A stretch of 64,000 nucleotides of DNA from assembly GCF_000024005.1 (NCBI RefSeq), contig NC_013132.1:4210001-4274000 (forward strand). The letters are read 5' to 3'. Numbering within the stretch: the first letter of the stretch is position 1; the number at the start of each line of letters is the position of its first letter. A program made the translations under genes and the position numbers. Origin of the DNA: Chitinophaga pinensis DSM 2588. GTDB lineage: Bacteria; Bacteroidota; Bacteroidia; Chitinophagales; Chitinophagaceae. This document shows positions 48,437 through 57,701 of the stretch, piece by piece. Below the pieces are notes generated by a model. The model was given only the letters and a program-made list of their open reading frames with translations, had not been told where the DNA came from and did not search any database.

Positions 48437-50044
48437 ATGAACAACAGGCCGTTATACCTCAAGCCCAATGTAGTGTTGGAACCGCTTTACTTTCAGTGGT
48501 ACGCCTGGTCGCACCTGATCTCTCCGGCAACGGGCGCTATGAACATCGTAGGCAGGCACCTTAAAATTATGGACTCCTATGTACAGGCGCCTGCCATCCA
48601 TGCAGCAGCAGCAAAGAACCCGAAATTGCTGGGTGGCCCATTTATGGATTATGCGACCAACCGCGTAGAAGAGATCAGACAACTACGTGAAGGAACAAAG
48701 CAGAAAGGCGCCTTACAGCTGGAATTCACCGCCGCCGTCAAAGAACTGGACGCTTTGCTGAAACAATACGATAAAGGTGTCTCGCTTGAGCCTTTATATG
48801 AAAAAGTACCCGACATCCTGAAAGGATACGTCGAACTGGTATATGACCTGAATAATAATCCTTCTTTCCGCCTGATAGAAGCATTACTCTACAAAAGCCC
48901 TATATATGATGAAAGCCTCCAGAGCATCTCCATGTGGATCACGGAAAATGATGAAAGACCCTTTGTACTCAGTACACCCCGGTTAGAAGAACCCAATGTA
49001 CTGAACCTGGAAATCCCTTTCCGTCATCCCTTTATCGATGCGGTGTCCCGCATGAAGAGAGAGCCTTCTACCATGGAAGAACTGATGGAAACCGTTGACT
49101 TTGACATCAGTGATCCTGCATTGTTCGCCTCTTTCTTTACTGAAGAAGCACCGGTCCCTTACGAACCTTATGAAGGCGACAGGATCCGGATGCGTTACTT
49201 CGGCCATGCCTGTATCCTGGTGGAAACTAAAAACACCTCCATCCTGGTCGATCCGCTTGTCGCTTACTACGGATACCAGCATGAAGTAGACCGGTTTTCT
49301 GATGTGGATCTGCCCGATGAAATCGACTACGTGCTGATCACACACAACCACCAGGATCACATCCTCTTCGAAACATTATTGCCTTTACGGCATAAGATTA
49401 AAAACCTGGTGATCCCTAAAACAACTTCCGGATCACTGCAGGATCCCTGTCTCAAACTGATGTTTAAAGAAATCGGATTTAAAAACGTCATTGAGATCGG
49501 TAACCTGGACGATATCACACTGGGCGACTGCACCATCACCGGCATCCCTTTCATTGGTGAACATTGCGATCTGAACATCAACACCAAGAGTTGCTATCAC
49601 GTAAAAACAGATGGTTTCTCCGTGCTTTTCTGTGCAGACTCCTGCAATGTGGAACCCCGCCTGTACCAGCATGTACAGAAAGTGATCGGTAACGTCGATG
49701 TGCTCTTCCTCGGAATGGAATGTGATGGCGCCCCGCTGACCTGGTTGTACGGACCACTACTCACAGAAGAACTGTCCCGCGAGAAAGACTTCTCCCGACG
49801 ATTGGCAGGTTCTGATTACCAGCGTGGTATAGACCTGGTAAAAGCCCTCTCGCCGGCTGAAGTATATGTTTACGCAATGGGGCTGGAGCCATGGCTTGAA
49901 TTTATCAGCAGTATCCGTTACGATGAACGGGCTAACCCGATCGTAGCATCCAACAGATTGATCGCTGAATGCCTCAAAGAAGGCATTGTAGCCGAGCGAC
50001 TGTTCGGAGAAAAAGAACTGCTCTATGAATCTGTATTGGTTTAA
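48437..50044 (+). CDS. CmlA-type diiron beta-hydroxylase of carrier-bound amino acid
   Basis: A 535-residue protein with an N-terminal helical domain (WYAWSHLISPATGAMN near 22-37) and a C-terminal metallo-beta-lactamase fold. Metal ligands visible are H303-N-H305-Q-D307-H308, E375-H376 and D401. Length, N-terminal signature and ligand spacing match what I recall of CmlA, the chloramphenicol enzyme that beta-hydroxylates an aminoacyl-thioester on a carrier domain with a dinuclear iron site. FrsH, a related enzyme, hydroxylates carrier-bound leucine in FR900359 synthesis. The window has one Leu-activating module (gene at 35,697), so beta-hydroxyleucine is a reasonable prediction; the Orn, Gln or unassigned residue is also possible. 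This would be the second, mechanistically different hydroxylase in the cluster, beside the TauD domain. It is not a beta-lactamase. Confidence 0.87.
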   Translation: MNNRPLYLKPNVVLEPLYFQWYAWSHLISPATGAMNIVGRHLKIMDSYVQAPAIHAAAAKNPKLLGGPFMDYATNRVEEIRQLREGTKQKGALQLEFTAAVKELDALLKQYDKGVSLEPLYEKVPDILKGYVELVYDLNNNPSFRLIEALLYKSPIYDESLQSISMWITENDERPFVLSTPRLEEPNVLNLEIPFRHPFIDAVSRMKREPSTMEELMETVDFDISDPALFASFFTEEAPVPYEPYEGDRIRMRYFGHACILVETKNTSILVDPLVAYYGYQHEVDRFSDVDLPDEIDYVLITHNHQDHILFETLLPLRHKIKNLVIPKTTSGSLQDPCLKLMFKEIGFKNVIEIGNLDDITLGDCTITGIPFIGEHCDLNINTKSCYHVKTDGFSVLFCADSCNVEPRLYQHVQKVIGNVDVLFLGMECDGAPLTWLYGPLLTEELSREKDFSRRLAGSDYQRGIDLVKALSPAEVYVYAMGLEPWLEFISSIRYDERANPIVASNRLIAECLKEGIVAERLFGEKELLYESVLV

Positions 50045-50059
50045 CCTGAATCTTTTTTT

Positions 50060-50719
50060 ATGGTGTACGTTTATTACTGTGAAAACAGCCCGCTGCCAGA
50101 GGCCATTTACAAGGCCTGGTTGTGTCTGATGCCCGGTCAGTTTGTGAACCGGTTGAGCAGGCTGGTGCACCGGCACGATGCACAGGCAAGCCTGCTGGGG
50201 CGCATGTTGTTGCTGTATGCGTTACGGCAACTGGGGTACGGACATTTGTCACTGAATGACATCAGGTTCTCCTCTTATCAGCGGCCCTTTTTTGAAAATA
50301 CAAACCTCGATTTTAACATCTCTCACTCCGGTGACTATGTCATCTGCGCCCTCGCAGAACATAACAGGATAGGGATCGATATAGAGGCCGTAAAGCCGGT
50401 ATGCCTGGACGACTTTGAAAGCATGTTCTCAGAAAAGGAACTGGAAGCCATCTACCGCTATCCCGGACTGGAACAGGATGCTTTTTATACGCTCTGGACA
50501 CAGAAGGAAGCCCTGGTAAAAGCCGAAGGCTCAGGACTTAATTTTCCGGTGAAAGACATTCTTGTCCAGAATGGCTGTGCGGATCTCGCCGGGCATATCT
50601 GGCACCTCTATGACCTCGTCCTGATGGATGGGTACAAAGTGCATCTGGCGATGCAAGTCCCGGAAAGTGAAACAATTAGAGTCAAACCCTTATGTACGGA
50701 GGATATCATTGCATCCTGA
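50060..50719 (+). CDS. Sfp-type 4'-phosphopantetheinyl transferase
   Basis: A 219-residue protein with both Sfp-family signatures: GIDIEAVKP (~106) with the magnesium-binding Asp and Glu, and WTQKEALVKAEG (~146). It would convert all thiolation and acyl carrier domains of the cluster from apo to holo by attaching the phosphopantetheine arm of CoA. It follows the CmlA-like gene by 15 bases and is the last of the core assembly-line genes. After it there is a possible promoter for the receptor gene. Confidence 0.94.
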   Translation: MVYVYYCENSPLPEAIYKAWLCLMPGQFVNRLSRLVHRHDAQASLLGRMLLLYALRQLGYGHLSLNDIRFSSYQRPFFENTNLDFNISHSGDYVICALAEHNRIGIDIEAVKPVCLDDFESMFSEKELEAIYRYPGLEQDAFYTLWTQKEALVKAEGSGLNFPVKDILVQNGCADLAGHIWHLYDLVLMDGYKVHLAMQVPESETIRVKPLCTEDIIAS

Positions 50720-50786
50720 CCCCCGGTTTTGGTACTTAAAAAATGCCGGTTGGTGTAACAGTTTTTAACCCATCTTTTCTGCAGAT

Positions 50787-50794
50787 TAAGTTTG
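50787..50794 (+). promoter_or_regulatory. Possible Bacteroidota-type -7 element for the receptor gene
   Basis: TAAGTTTG matches the Bacteroidota -7 consensus TAnnTTTG exactly. A T-rich stretch at 50762-50766 lies about 20 bases upstream, roughly where the -33 element is expected, though it is TTTTT and not TTTG. Transcription from here would start just before the ATG at 50,827, which supports that start over the ATG at 50,743. The match could be chance. Confidence 0.4.
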
Positions 50795-50826
50795 GGAAAC
50801 AATCATTACCTCAAATAGCAATTATT

Positions 50827-53286
50827 ATGCAGATTTTCTATAATGTAAAGACGCCGTTTTGGTTGCTGTCATGCCTGCTCCTGATGTTCTCAGGTAGCAT
50901 GTATGCACAGCAACCGGCAGCCGGAAACGGGCTGAAAGGACGACTATCCGGCACCGGCGGTACAGCATTAGAGTTTGCCACCGTCAGCCTGCTCAAGGCA
51001 TCTGATACGAGTCTGGTAAAGACAGTGGTGAGCGATGCCAGCGGTGTTTTCGATTTAGGTAACATTCCGGACGGCAGCTACGTCCTGCACGTTTCCCTGG
51101 TAGGATACAAGACAGTCCGGAAGCCGGTAGAACTGAACGCGTCCGCCGGTCCGCCGGATCTCGGTAATCTCTCCATGGAGCAGAATGTCAGCAACATCAA
51201 AGAAGTCGTCGTTGCCGGCAAAAGACCACTGATAGAACGTAAGCTGGATAAAACAGTCATGAACATTGAAAATAGCCTCCTGGCTACCGGTAGTACCGCA
51301 CTGGAACTACTGCAACTCGCGCCGGGTGTGACGATCTCCAATAATGATAAAGTCCAGCTGTACGGTAAAAGCAGTCCGCTGATCATGATCGATGGCAAAC
51401 CCACATATCTGTCTGCCGCACAGGTCAGCAACCTGCTGAAAAGTATGCCTTCCAACACAATCGCGACGATAGAGATCATCAGCCAGCCAGGCGCTAAATA
51501 CGACGCCGCAGGTACGGGTGGGGTGATCAATATCAGAACGAAACAAAACGGTAGCGCAGGCTTTAACGGTACCGTAACGGGTGGTTTTGGTTACGGTCGC
51601 AGGGAAAAATACAGGGGTGGCCTTACGCTTAATTACAAGAAGAATAAGGTCAACCTGAGTGGTGACTACACGTATTCCTTCAACCACTCTGTCAGATACC
51701 TGGATATTGACAGGGATGTCAGACAAGACGCTACCAGCACGTTCTTCGGCAGGTCCGGTGAAACCCACAATGAACTGGGCACCCACACCTACAAGGCCGG
51801 CATCGTTTATAACATCAACCCTTCTCATGCCATCGGTTTGCAGGTAATGGGGTATGCCAACGATCAGCGCACAAATGCGGACAACAAAACAGATATCCGC
51901 AGCGAAAAGCTGAAAGTAGACTCTATGATGACCGCCAACGCAAAAGAAAAATCAGGTTTCAATAACATCGGTGGTAACCTTAACTACCGAGGTAAATTGG
52001 ATACGCTGGGAAGAGAATTAGGCATAGACGTCGATTATTCCCGCTTCCGTAATAACATTAACAGAAACTTCGTCAATACCCTGTATGACAGTCAGGGGAT
52101 TAATATCGGAGATCCTGATTATGTCCGAAACTATTTTCCGACTACCGTAAAAGTCTTTGCTGCCAAAACGGACCTGGTATTTCCATTGGCCAAACAGGCA
52201 AAGATTGAAGCGGGTCTCAAAACAAGTTTCGTATCTACTGACAATGACGCCCGCTTTGACTCCCTGCTCAGTGGTGAATGGGTCGTATCTAAATCGCAGA
52301 CGAACCACTTCATCTACAAAGAGAATATCAATGCCGGTTACCTGAACTTCAGTAAAAAATGGAACAAGACCAGTCTGCAGGCCGGTCTGCGTGTGGAACA
52401 AACCAACTCTGACGGTAATTCCGTTACCCTGAATACCCGCACAGAGCGTTCCTACACCAACCTGTTCCCAAGTCTGTTCCTGAGCCGTAAACTGGCGAAA
52501 GACCATGACCTGATGGTATCTTACAGTAAACGTATAGAAAGACCCAGCTACCAGGATTTGAACCCCTTCCGGTTTTATGACGACCGCTATACTTACCGCG
52601 AAGGCAATCCTTACTTAAAGCCCGCTTATACGCATTCATTCGAAGCAACTTATTCATGGAGAAATGAAATAACTTTTGTCGCACGCTATGGTCTTACAAA
52701 AGATGTGATAGCCGAAGACATTCAGCAGGAAGCAGGCAGCAATGCCACCAGGTCTTTCCTGCGCAATCTTCAAAAATTACGTACAATATCAGGGAGTCTT
52801 TCTTATTCAAAAGATATCACAGACTGGTGGTCCACAGATAATACAGTAACTTTCAACCGTAGCCAGTACATCGATGATAACGCCGGTAACTATCGCAACT
52901 TCGATAACTACGACGTCAATATCAACATCTATCAGTCTTTTAAACTCACTAAAAACCTCTTCCTGGACGTAGGCGGTTTCTATCTTTCCCCATGGCTGTA
53001 TGGCTTCATAAAAGCAGAAGCGCAATACAAACTGGATGTAGGACTGAAACAGAATGTCCTGAACAAAAAAGGCAGTATACGTCTGCGGGTAAGCGACGTA
53101 TTCAACACGAACCGTTTCAAAGGAAAAGCGATCTACAACAATGTGGATGTAGCCATCCTGAACCGCTTTGAATCCCGTGTAGCCTGGCTGACCTTCACTT
53201 ACATGTTTGGAAATACGAAACTGAAAGTTGCAAAACGTGGAGATAGTACGAAAGAAGAAAAAGACCGCGTGAAAAAAGAAAACTAG
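50827..53286 (+). CDS. TonB-dependent outer-membrane receptor, carboxypeptidase-regulatory N-domain
   Basis: About 819 residues from the ATG at 50,827. That start gives a clean signal peptide (hydrophobic WLLSCLLLMFSG, cleavage near YAQQ). An upstream in-frame ATG at 50,743 would bury the signal behind 28 extra residues. After the signal come a carboxypeptidase-regulatory-like beta-sandwich (GVFDLGNIPDGSYVLHVS), a plug domain (VMIDGK-like region, GGVINIRTK) and a long beta-barrel ending in an aromatic strand (VAWLTFTYMFG). It belongs to the OMP_b-brl_3-like receptors common in Bacteroidota. It sits between the assembly-line genes and the tailoring genes, so it may take part in uptake or passage of the product, but its ligand cannot be read from sequence. 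A chance neighbour is possible. Confidence 0.88.
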   Translation: MQIFYNVKTPFWLLSCLLLMFSGSMYAQQPAAGNGLKGRLSGTGGTALEFATVSLLKASDTSLVKTVVSDASGVFDLGNIPDGSYVLHVSLVGYKTVRKPVELNASAGPPDLGNLSMEQNVSNIKEVVVAGKRPLIERKLDKTVMNIENSLLATGSTALELLQLAPGVTISNNDKVQLYGKSSPLIMIDGKPTYLSAAQVSNLLKSMPSNTIATIEIISQPGAKYDAAGTGGVINIRTKQNGSAGFNGTVTGGFGYGRREKYRGGLTLNYKKNKVNLSGDYTYSFNHSVRYLDIDRDVRQDATSTFFGRSGETHNELGTHTYKAGIVYNINPSHAIGLQVMGYANDQRTNADNKTDIRSEKLKVDSMMTANAKEKSGFNNIGGNLNYRGKLDTLGRELGIDVDYSRFRNNINRNFVNTLYDSQGINIGDPDYVRNYFPTTVKVFAAKTDLVFPLAKQAKIEAGLKTSFVSTDNDARFDSLLSGEWVVSKSQTNHFIYKENINAGYLNFSKKWNKTSLQAGLRVEQTNSDGNSVTLNTRTERSYTNLFPSLFLSRKLAKDHDLMVSYSKRIERPSYQDLNPFRFYDDRYTYREGNPYLKPAYTHSFEATYSWRNEITFVARYGLTKDVIAEDIQQEAGSNATRSFLRNLQKLRTISGSLSYSKDITDWWSTDNTVTFNRSQYIDDNAGNYRNFDNYDVNINIYQSFKLTKNLFLDVGGFYLSPWLYGFIKAEAQYKLDVGLKQNVLNKKGSIRLRVSDVFNTNRFKGKAIYNNVDVAILNRFESRVAWLTFTYMFGNTKLKVAKRGDSTKEEKDRVKKEN

Positions 53287-53335
53287 TCAACAGGTAAGTA
53301 AGTCAACAATTTGTTACCCCCGTCTTTTTTAATAC

Positions 53336-53365
53336 TCCCGGAAGTACCCCGACAGGCTTCCGGGA
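53336..53365 (+). terminator. Hairpin between receptor and peptidase genes (weak terminator or attenuator)
   Basis: TCCCGGAAG (53336-53344) and CTTCCGGGA (53357-53365) form a perfect 9-base stem with a 12-base loop. A mixed C/T run follows, not a pure T run, so termination may be partial. It could lower expression of the downstream peptidase, carbamoyltransferase and SGNH genes. Confidence 0.5.
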
Positions 53366-53396
53366 TCCCCCTTTCTCTTTATTAAAACATCTTTTT

Positions 53397-55901
53397 ATGG
53401 GTCTGTTAACTAATGTGTGCCGTAGCGCAGTGATAGCTGCCTGCCTACAGGTATACCGGCTGTCTGCTGCCGCATTTCCGGCAGACGCCCCTCCGGAGTA
53501 TGCCCGCCTGGTGCATACAAAACTGGATATATCGTTCGATTATCCGCAGCACCTCGTACATGGAAAAGCCTGGATCACCTTGCAGGCAGCCCTGCCCCGG
53601 CAGGATTCCCTGATACTGGATGCCAAAAGCATGGACGTGACAGCCGTCACCTTGCAAAAAGGTAAAGAAAGCCTGCCTTTGCCGTATAAGTCGACCGGCG
53701 CACAATTGCTGATAAAGCTGGACAAACCATACAGCAAAGGCGAACAGTACACGGTACACATTGCATACACCGCTAAACCTGATGCATTGTCTGGCGGTCT
53801 TGCTGGTCCGGTACAGACCACAAAAGGGATTTACTTTATTCCCGCAGGAAAAGACAATGAAGGTCCTTTGTTCCAGGTATGGACACAGGGCGAAACCTCC
53901 GGCGCTTCTTCCTGGTTTCCCACCATCGATAAACCGGATCAGCGCAGCACATCAGAGATCAGTATCACTGTACCGGCCAAATACCGCTCCCTGTCCAATG
54001 GCGTCTTAAAAGGACAACTGGAGCAGCCAAACGGTAACCGTACAGATACCTGGTCAATGACATCGCCACATGCGCCTTATCTGTTTATGCTGGCAGTAGG
54101 AAAATTCGAAGTCGTCCATGACACCTGGAACGGACTGCCGGTAGATTACTACATGGAACCGGAATACAGTGCCTACGCAAAACAGATCTTTGGCGCTACG
54201 CCGAAGATGCTCAGTTTCTTCTCTGAAAAACTGGGCTACAAATACCCCTGGCCCGGGTACGCACAGATCGTCGTGAAGGATTATTTCTCCGGTGGTATGG
54301 AAAATACAACCGCAACCCTTTTCGGCGATCTGCTGCGCAGGAATCCAAGGGCCCTGCTGGGAGATGAAGACGCAAAATGGATTATTCCGCATGAGCTTTT
54401 TCATCAATGGTTCGGTGACCTCGTTACCTGCGAAGAATGGTCGCAACTCGCCTTAAATGAATCCTTCGCCAACTTCGGCGAAGTACTCTGGGGCGAATAC
54501 GCCTTCGGCAAAGACGCGGCGCACCACCATTCATACGAAATGATGTTAAAGTATTTCCAGCAGCAGAAAGAAGGACACGATCATCCCCTGATATATAAAA
54601 CATACAAAGATGAAACAGAGCTGTTTGACGCTGTCACCTATGAAAAAGGAGGCAACATACTTAGTATGTTACGTGACCTCGTTGGAGAAGATAAATTTTT
54701 TGCCGCCCTGCGGAGCTATCTGTCTGAAAATGCTTTCAAAGCCGTGGATGCAGAAGACCTGCGGACAGCATTCGAAAAAGCCAGCGGTAGCGACCTGAAA
54801 TGGTTCTGGGATCAATGGTTCTATCGCGACGGTTTCCCGGTACTGGATATCTCCTACGAATACAATGATGCCGCCGGCACTGTAGCCATAAAGATCGCAC
54901 AGCAACAAAAAGGCGACATCTTTATCCTTCCCCTGAAAGTGGACCTCTACACAAATGGTAAACGTACCACACAAGACATAAAGGTAGATAGCCGCACACA
55001 GGTATTCACCCTTTCTTATCCTGATAAAAACACCAGACCTGCACTGGTAAACGTCGATGCAGGTAAACAACTGATCTGTAAGAAAACTGACAAAAAAACG
55101 CTTGAAACATTCATTTACCAGTATAAATACGCCGGTAATTACCTGGATAGAAGAGAAGCCCTCAAAGCCTGTGTACAGGCCCAGGATACCAGCGTACTGG
55201 CTCGTGCATTTCTGCGGACAGCCCTCCATGATACCAACGACGGACTCCGGAAAATTGCTGTACAATACACAGACCTTGAAAACGGAGACACGCGTAAAAC
55301 ATACGCCGGTATCATCGACAGCCTTGCACGATATGATACGGAACCACTGGTACGCCAGGCCGCTGTAAAAGCCTTACGCAGCCTGAAAGATCCTGCTTAC
55401 AAAGACCTTTTTGTACAGTCGCTGAAAGACTCCTCTTATAATGTAGTCGCTTCCGCACTGATAGGACTGAATAAGCTGGATAAACAACTGGCAGCACAAC
55501 AGCTGACACCCTTCCTGGAGGATAACGAAATGGCCAGTACGATATTGGATATCTACCTGGGCAACGAAGATCCTAAGGATAATCAGTCTTTTCTATCCAT
55601 TGTATCCAGACAGCGGGATCGCCAGAAACAGGACTACCTGGTGAAATACCTGCGCTACCTGGCTACGCTGAATGATGTGGACGCGATTGACTACGGACTG
55701 AAACAGTTCCAGCAGATCGCAGCTTCCATTGACGATCAGCTGATGGATAAAAAAGGTATGCTGGGCAACCTCGAACTACTGGCCGGATTCAAAATGGATC
55801 TGCTGAAAAAAACAGCCGGTAAAAAAGAACGCTCTTCCCTGGAAAAGCAGGTAGCCAGCATACAACAAACCATTCATGACTTTTCCCTTAATATGGATTG
55901 A
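53397..55901 (+). CDS. Secreted M1-family metallo-aminopeptidase with C-terminal HEAT-like repeats
   Basis: An 834-residue protein with a probable N-terminal signal (AVIAACLQ... up to ~26). It shows the M1 exopeptidase motif GGMENTTAT (~300), zinc motif HELFHQW (~332) and a downstream Glu in NESFANFGE. The last ~220 residues are helical repeats resembling HEAT repeats (DTEPLVRQAAVKALRSLKD). It would act in the periplasm or outside, removing N-terminal residues from peptides. Its place among biosynthetic genes, 110 bases after the receptor gene, raises the idea of product maturation, degradation of the producer's own toxic product, or handling of imported peptide; these are guesses. Such enzymes are also common housekeeping proteins in Bacteroidota. 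Confidence 0.9.
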   Translation: MGLLTNVCRSAVIAACLQVYRLSAAAFPADAPPEYARLVHTKLDISFDYPQHLVHGKAWITLQAALPRQDSLILDAKSMDVTAVTLQKGKESLPLPYKSTGAQLLIKLDKPYSKGEQYTVHIAYTAKPDALSGGLAGPVQTTKGIYFIPAGKDNEGPLFQVWTQGETSGASSWFPTIDKPDQRSTSEISITVPAKYRSLSNGVLKGQLEQPNGNRTDTWSMTSPHAPYLFMLAVGKFEVVHDTWNGLPVDYYMEPEYSAYAKQIFGATPKMLSFFSEKLGYKYPWPGYAQIVVKDYFSGGMENTTATLFGDLLRRNPRALLGDEDAKWIIPHELFHQWFGDLVTCEEWSQLALNESFANFGEVLWGEYAFGKDAAHHHSYEMMLKYFQQQKEGHDHPLIYKTYKDETELFDAVTYEKGGNILSMLRDLVGEDKFFAALRSYLSENAFKAVDAEDLRTAFEKASGSDLKWFWDQWFYRDGFPVLDISYEYNDAAGTVAIKIAQQQKGDIFILPLKVDLYTNGKRTTQDIKVDSRTQVFTLSYPDKNTRPALVNVDAGKQLICKKTDKKTLETFIYQYKYAGNYLDRREALKACVQAQDTSVLARAFLRTALHDTNDGLRKIAVQYTDLENGDTRKTYAGIIDSLARYDTEPLVRQAAVKALRSLKDPAYKDLFVQSLKDSSYNVVASALIGLNKLDKQLAAQQLTPFLEDNEMASTILDIYLGNEDPKDNQSFLSIVSRQRDRQKQDYLVKYLRYLATLNDVDAIDYGLKQFQQIAASIDDQLMDKKGMLGNLELLAGFKMDLLKKTAGKKERSSLEKQVASIQQTIHDFSLNMD

Positions 55902-55932
55902 CCCTTTTAAAACTATTACAAATTCTAGTCTT

Positions 55933-57687
55933 ATGGCATTGAATATAATCGGCATTTCAGCCCTCTATCATGACTCTGCTTGTTGCCTCGTGCAGGATGG
56001 CAAGCTGAAATATGCAGCAGAAGAAGAAAGATTTTCAAGACTCAAGGCAGATGACGCAATTCCACGGATGGCGCTGAAATATTGCCTGAAAGAAGCAGGT
56101 ATCGGTATTAATGATATTGATTGCATTGCATTTTACGAAGACCCCACAAAGAAACTGGGGCGTCAGTTATGGAGCGGTATCTGGAACCGCTCAGATGTAT
56201 TACGTAAGAAGTTCCGTCCGGGTTGGGTAGAACAGGAGATCCGTGATATACTCGGGTATGAAGGCCGGATCGAGTTTTTTGACCATCACCTGTCTCACGC
56301 CGCCAGCAGTTATCACTACTCCGGTTTTGATAACGCAGCCATCCTTACAGTAGATGGCGTAGGAGAGTGGGCCACGACCACTTACGGCACAGGTAACGGA
56401 TCCAATATCGACCTCTGGGAAGAAGTCAGCTATCCACACTCCCTCGGATTATTATACAGCACAATCACCAACTTCCTCGGTTTCGAAGTAAACGAAGGCG
56501 AGTACAAAGTAATGGGACTTGCGCCATATGGTAAACCTACTTACGTGAACCAGGTACGTCAGCTGATTAAAATGCTCGGCGATGGTAAATATGAACTGAA
56601 CCTGGAATACTTCGACTTCCTCGAAGAAAGCCGCATGTTCACCGACCGCTTTGCTGACTTATTCGGCAAACCAGCCAGGGTACGCGGTGTATCTGTCGAT
56701 CAGGAACATATGGACATTGCCCGCAGCTTGCAGGTAGTGCTGGAAGAAATACTGATCAACAAAGCAGAATACCTCTACCGTAAAACAGGTAGCGAGAACC
56801 TTTGTATGGCAGGTGGCGTTGCGCTGAACTGCGTAGCCAATGGTAAAATCATTAAAAACACCCCCTTCAAAAATCTCTTCGTACAGCCTGCGGCCAATGA
56901 TGCAGGTGGTGCATTGGGCGCTGCCAGCCTGGCTTATACCAGGATCAGCGGAGAACCCATGACACCTGGTAAACTGGGCCACGTATATCTCGGTCCACGT
57001 TATGAAGCCAGTCATGTTCGAAAAGTACTGGAATCTACTTCACTTCGCTACCACAGCTTCGAAGGTGACCAGGAAACACTGGTGAAAGAAACTGCCGCCC
57101 GTATCGCAGAAGGGAAGGTAATCGGCTGGTTCCATGGCAGAATGGAATTTGGTCCGCGTTCCCTGGGCGCCAGATCGATCCTCGCTGATCCAAGGGATAC
57201 CGAAATGCGTGATAAGATCAACGCAATGGTGAAGAAAAGGGAAGGCTTCCGGCCTTTTGCTCCTGCGGCACTCGACAGTGAATACAAGAAACATTTTGAT
57301 ATCGATCATGAATCTCCTTTCATGCTGGAAACCTGCCAGGTGATCTCCCCCCTGGATCTGCCGGCCATCACACACGTAGATGGTTCCGCCAGGTTACAGA
57401 CAGTGACGCGCAACAGCAATCCGCGTTTCCATCATTTACTGGAAGCCTTTAATGAGCTGACGGGCTGTCCCATCCTCCTCAACACTTCGTTCAACGTAAA
57501 AGGAGAACCGATCGTCTGCTCACCCGAAGATGCGATCAACTGTTTCATCAGCACCAACATCGATGTACTGGTGGTGGAAGACTTTATTATCGATCGCGCA
57601 GAAAATGAGCTGGGAATCCTCGAATGGATTTCCGGCGTCATGACAACCAAATATGCATCACAGCGTAACACTTATACTTTCATCTAA
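55933..57687 (+). CDS. NodU/TobZ-family carbamoyltransferase
   Basis: About 585 residues from the ATG at 55,933. The open frame extends back to 55,876 but would overlap the peptidase gene and precede the conserved start GISALYHDSACCLV. Family marks are the metal-binding DHHLSHAAS (~120), DGVGEWATT, and GRMEFGPRSLGARSIL in the C-terminal half. NodU/CmcH/TobZ enzymes transfer a carbamoyl group from carbamoyl phosphate, with ATP, to a hydroxyl of a natural product. The cluster offers several candidate hydroxyls (beta-hydroxy-Asp, the reduced ketide, a CmlA-type hydroxylated residue). It is followed 14 bases later by the SGNH gene and lies ahead of the strong terminator, so it is probably a tailoring gene of the cluster. 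Confidence 0.9.
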   Translation: MALNIIGISALYHDSACCLVQDGKLKYAAEEERFSRLKADDAIPRMALKYCLKEAGIGINDIDCIAFYEDPTKKLGRQLWSGIWNRSDVLRKKFRPGWVEQEIRDILGYEGRIEFFDHHLSHAASSYHYSGFDNAAILTVDGVGEWATTTYGTGNGSNIDLWEEVSYPHSLGLLYSTITNFLGFEVNEGEYKVMGLAPYGKPTYVNQVRQLIKMLGDGKYELNLEYFDFLEESRMFTDRFADLFGKPARVRGVSVDQEHMDIARSLQVVLEEILINKAEYLYRKTGSENLCMAGGVALNCVANGKIIKNTPFKNLFVQPAANDAGGALGAASLAYTRISGEPMTPGKLGHVYLGPRYEASHVRKVLESTSLRYHSFEGDQETLVKETAARIAEGKVIGWFHGRMEFGPRSLGARSILADPRDTEMRDKINAMVKKREGFRPFAPAALDSEYKKHFDIDHESPFMLETCQVISPLDLPAITHVDGSARLQTVTRNSNPRFHHLLEAFNELTGCPILLNTSFNVKGEPIVCSPEDAINCFISTNIDVLVVEDFIIDRAENELGILEWISGVMTTKYASQRNTYTFI

Positions 57688-57701
57688 GCAACAACAGTTT
57701 T

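Noticed and set aside
48437..50044. Beta-lactamase or general metallo-hydrolase as resistance gene
   Set aside because: The N-terminal domain, length and extra Glu/His/Asp ligands fit the CmlA-type diiron hydroxylases.
50743..50826. Upstream ATG for the receptor gene
   Set aside because: It would place 28 residues ahead of a good signal peptide, and a possible promoter -7 element lies inside this stretch.
55876..55932. Upstream ATG for the carbamoyltransferase gene
   Set aside because: It overlaps the peptidase gene, and the family's conserved N-terminus begins right at the ATG at 55,933.
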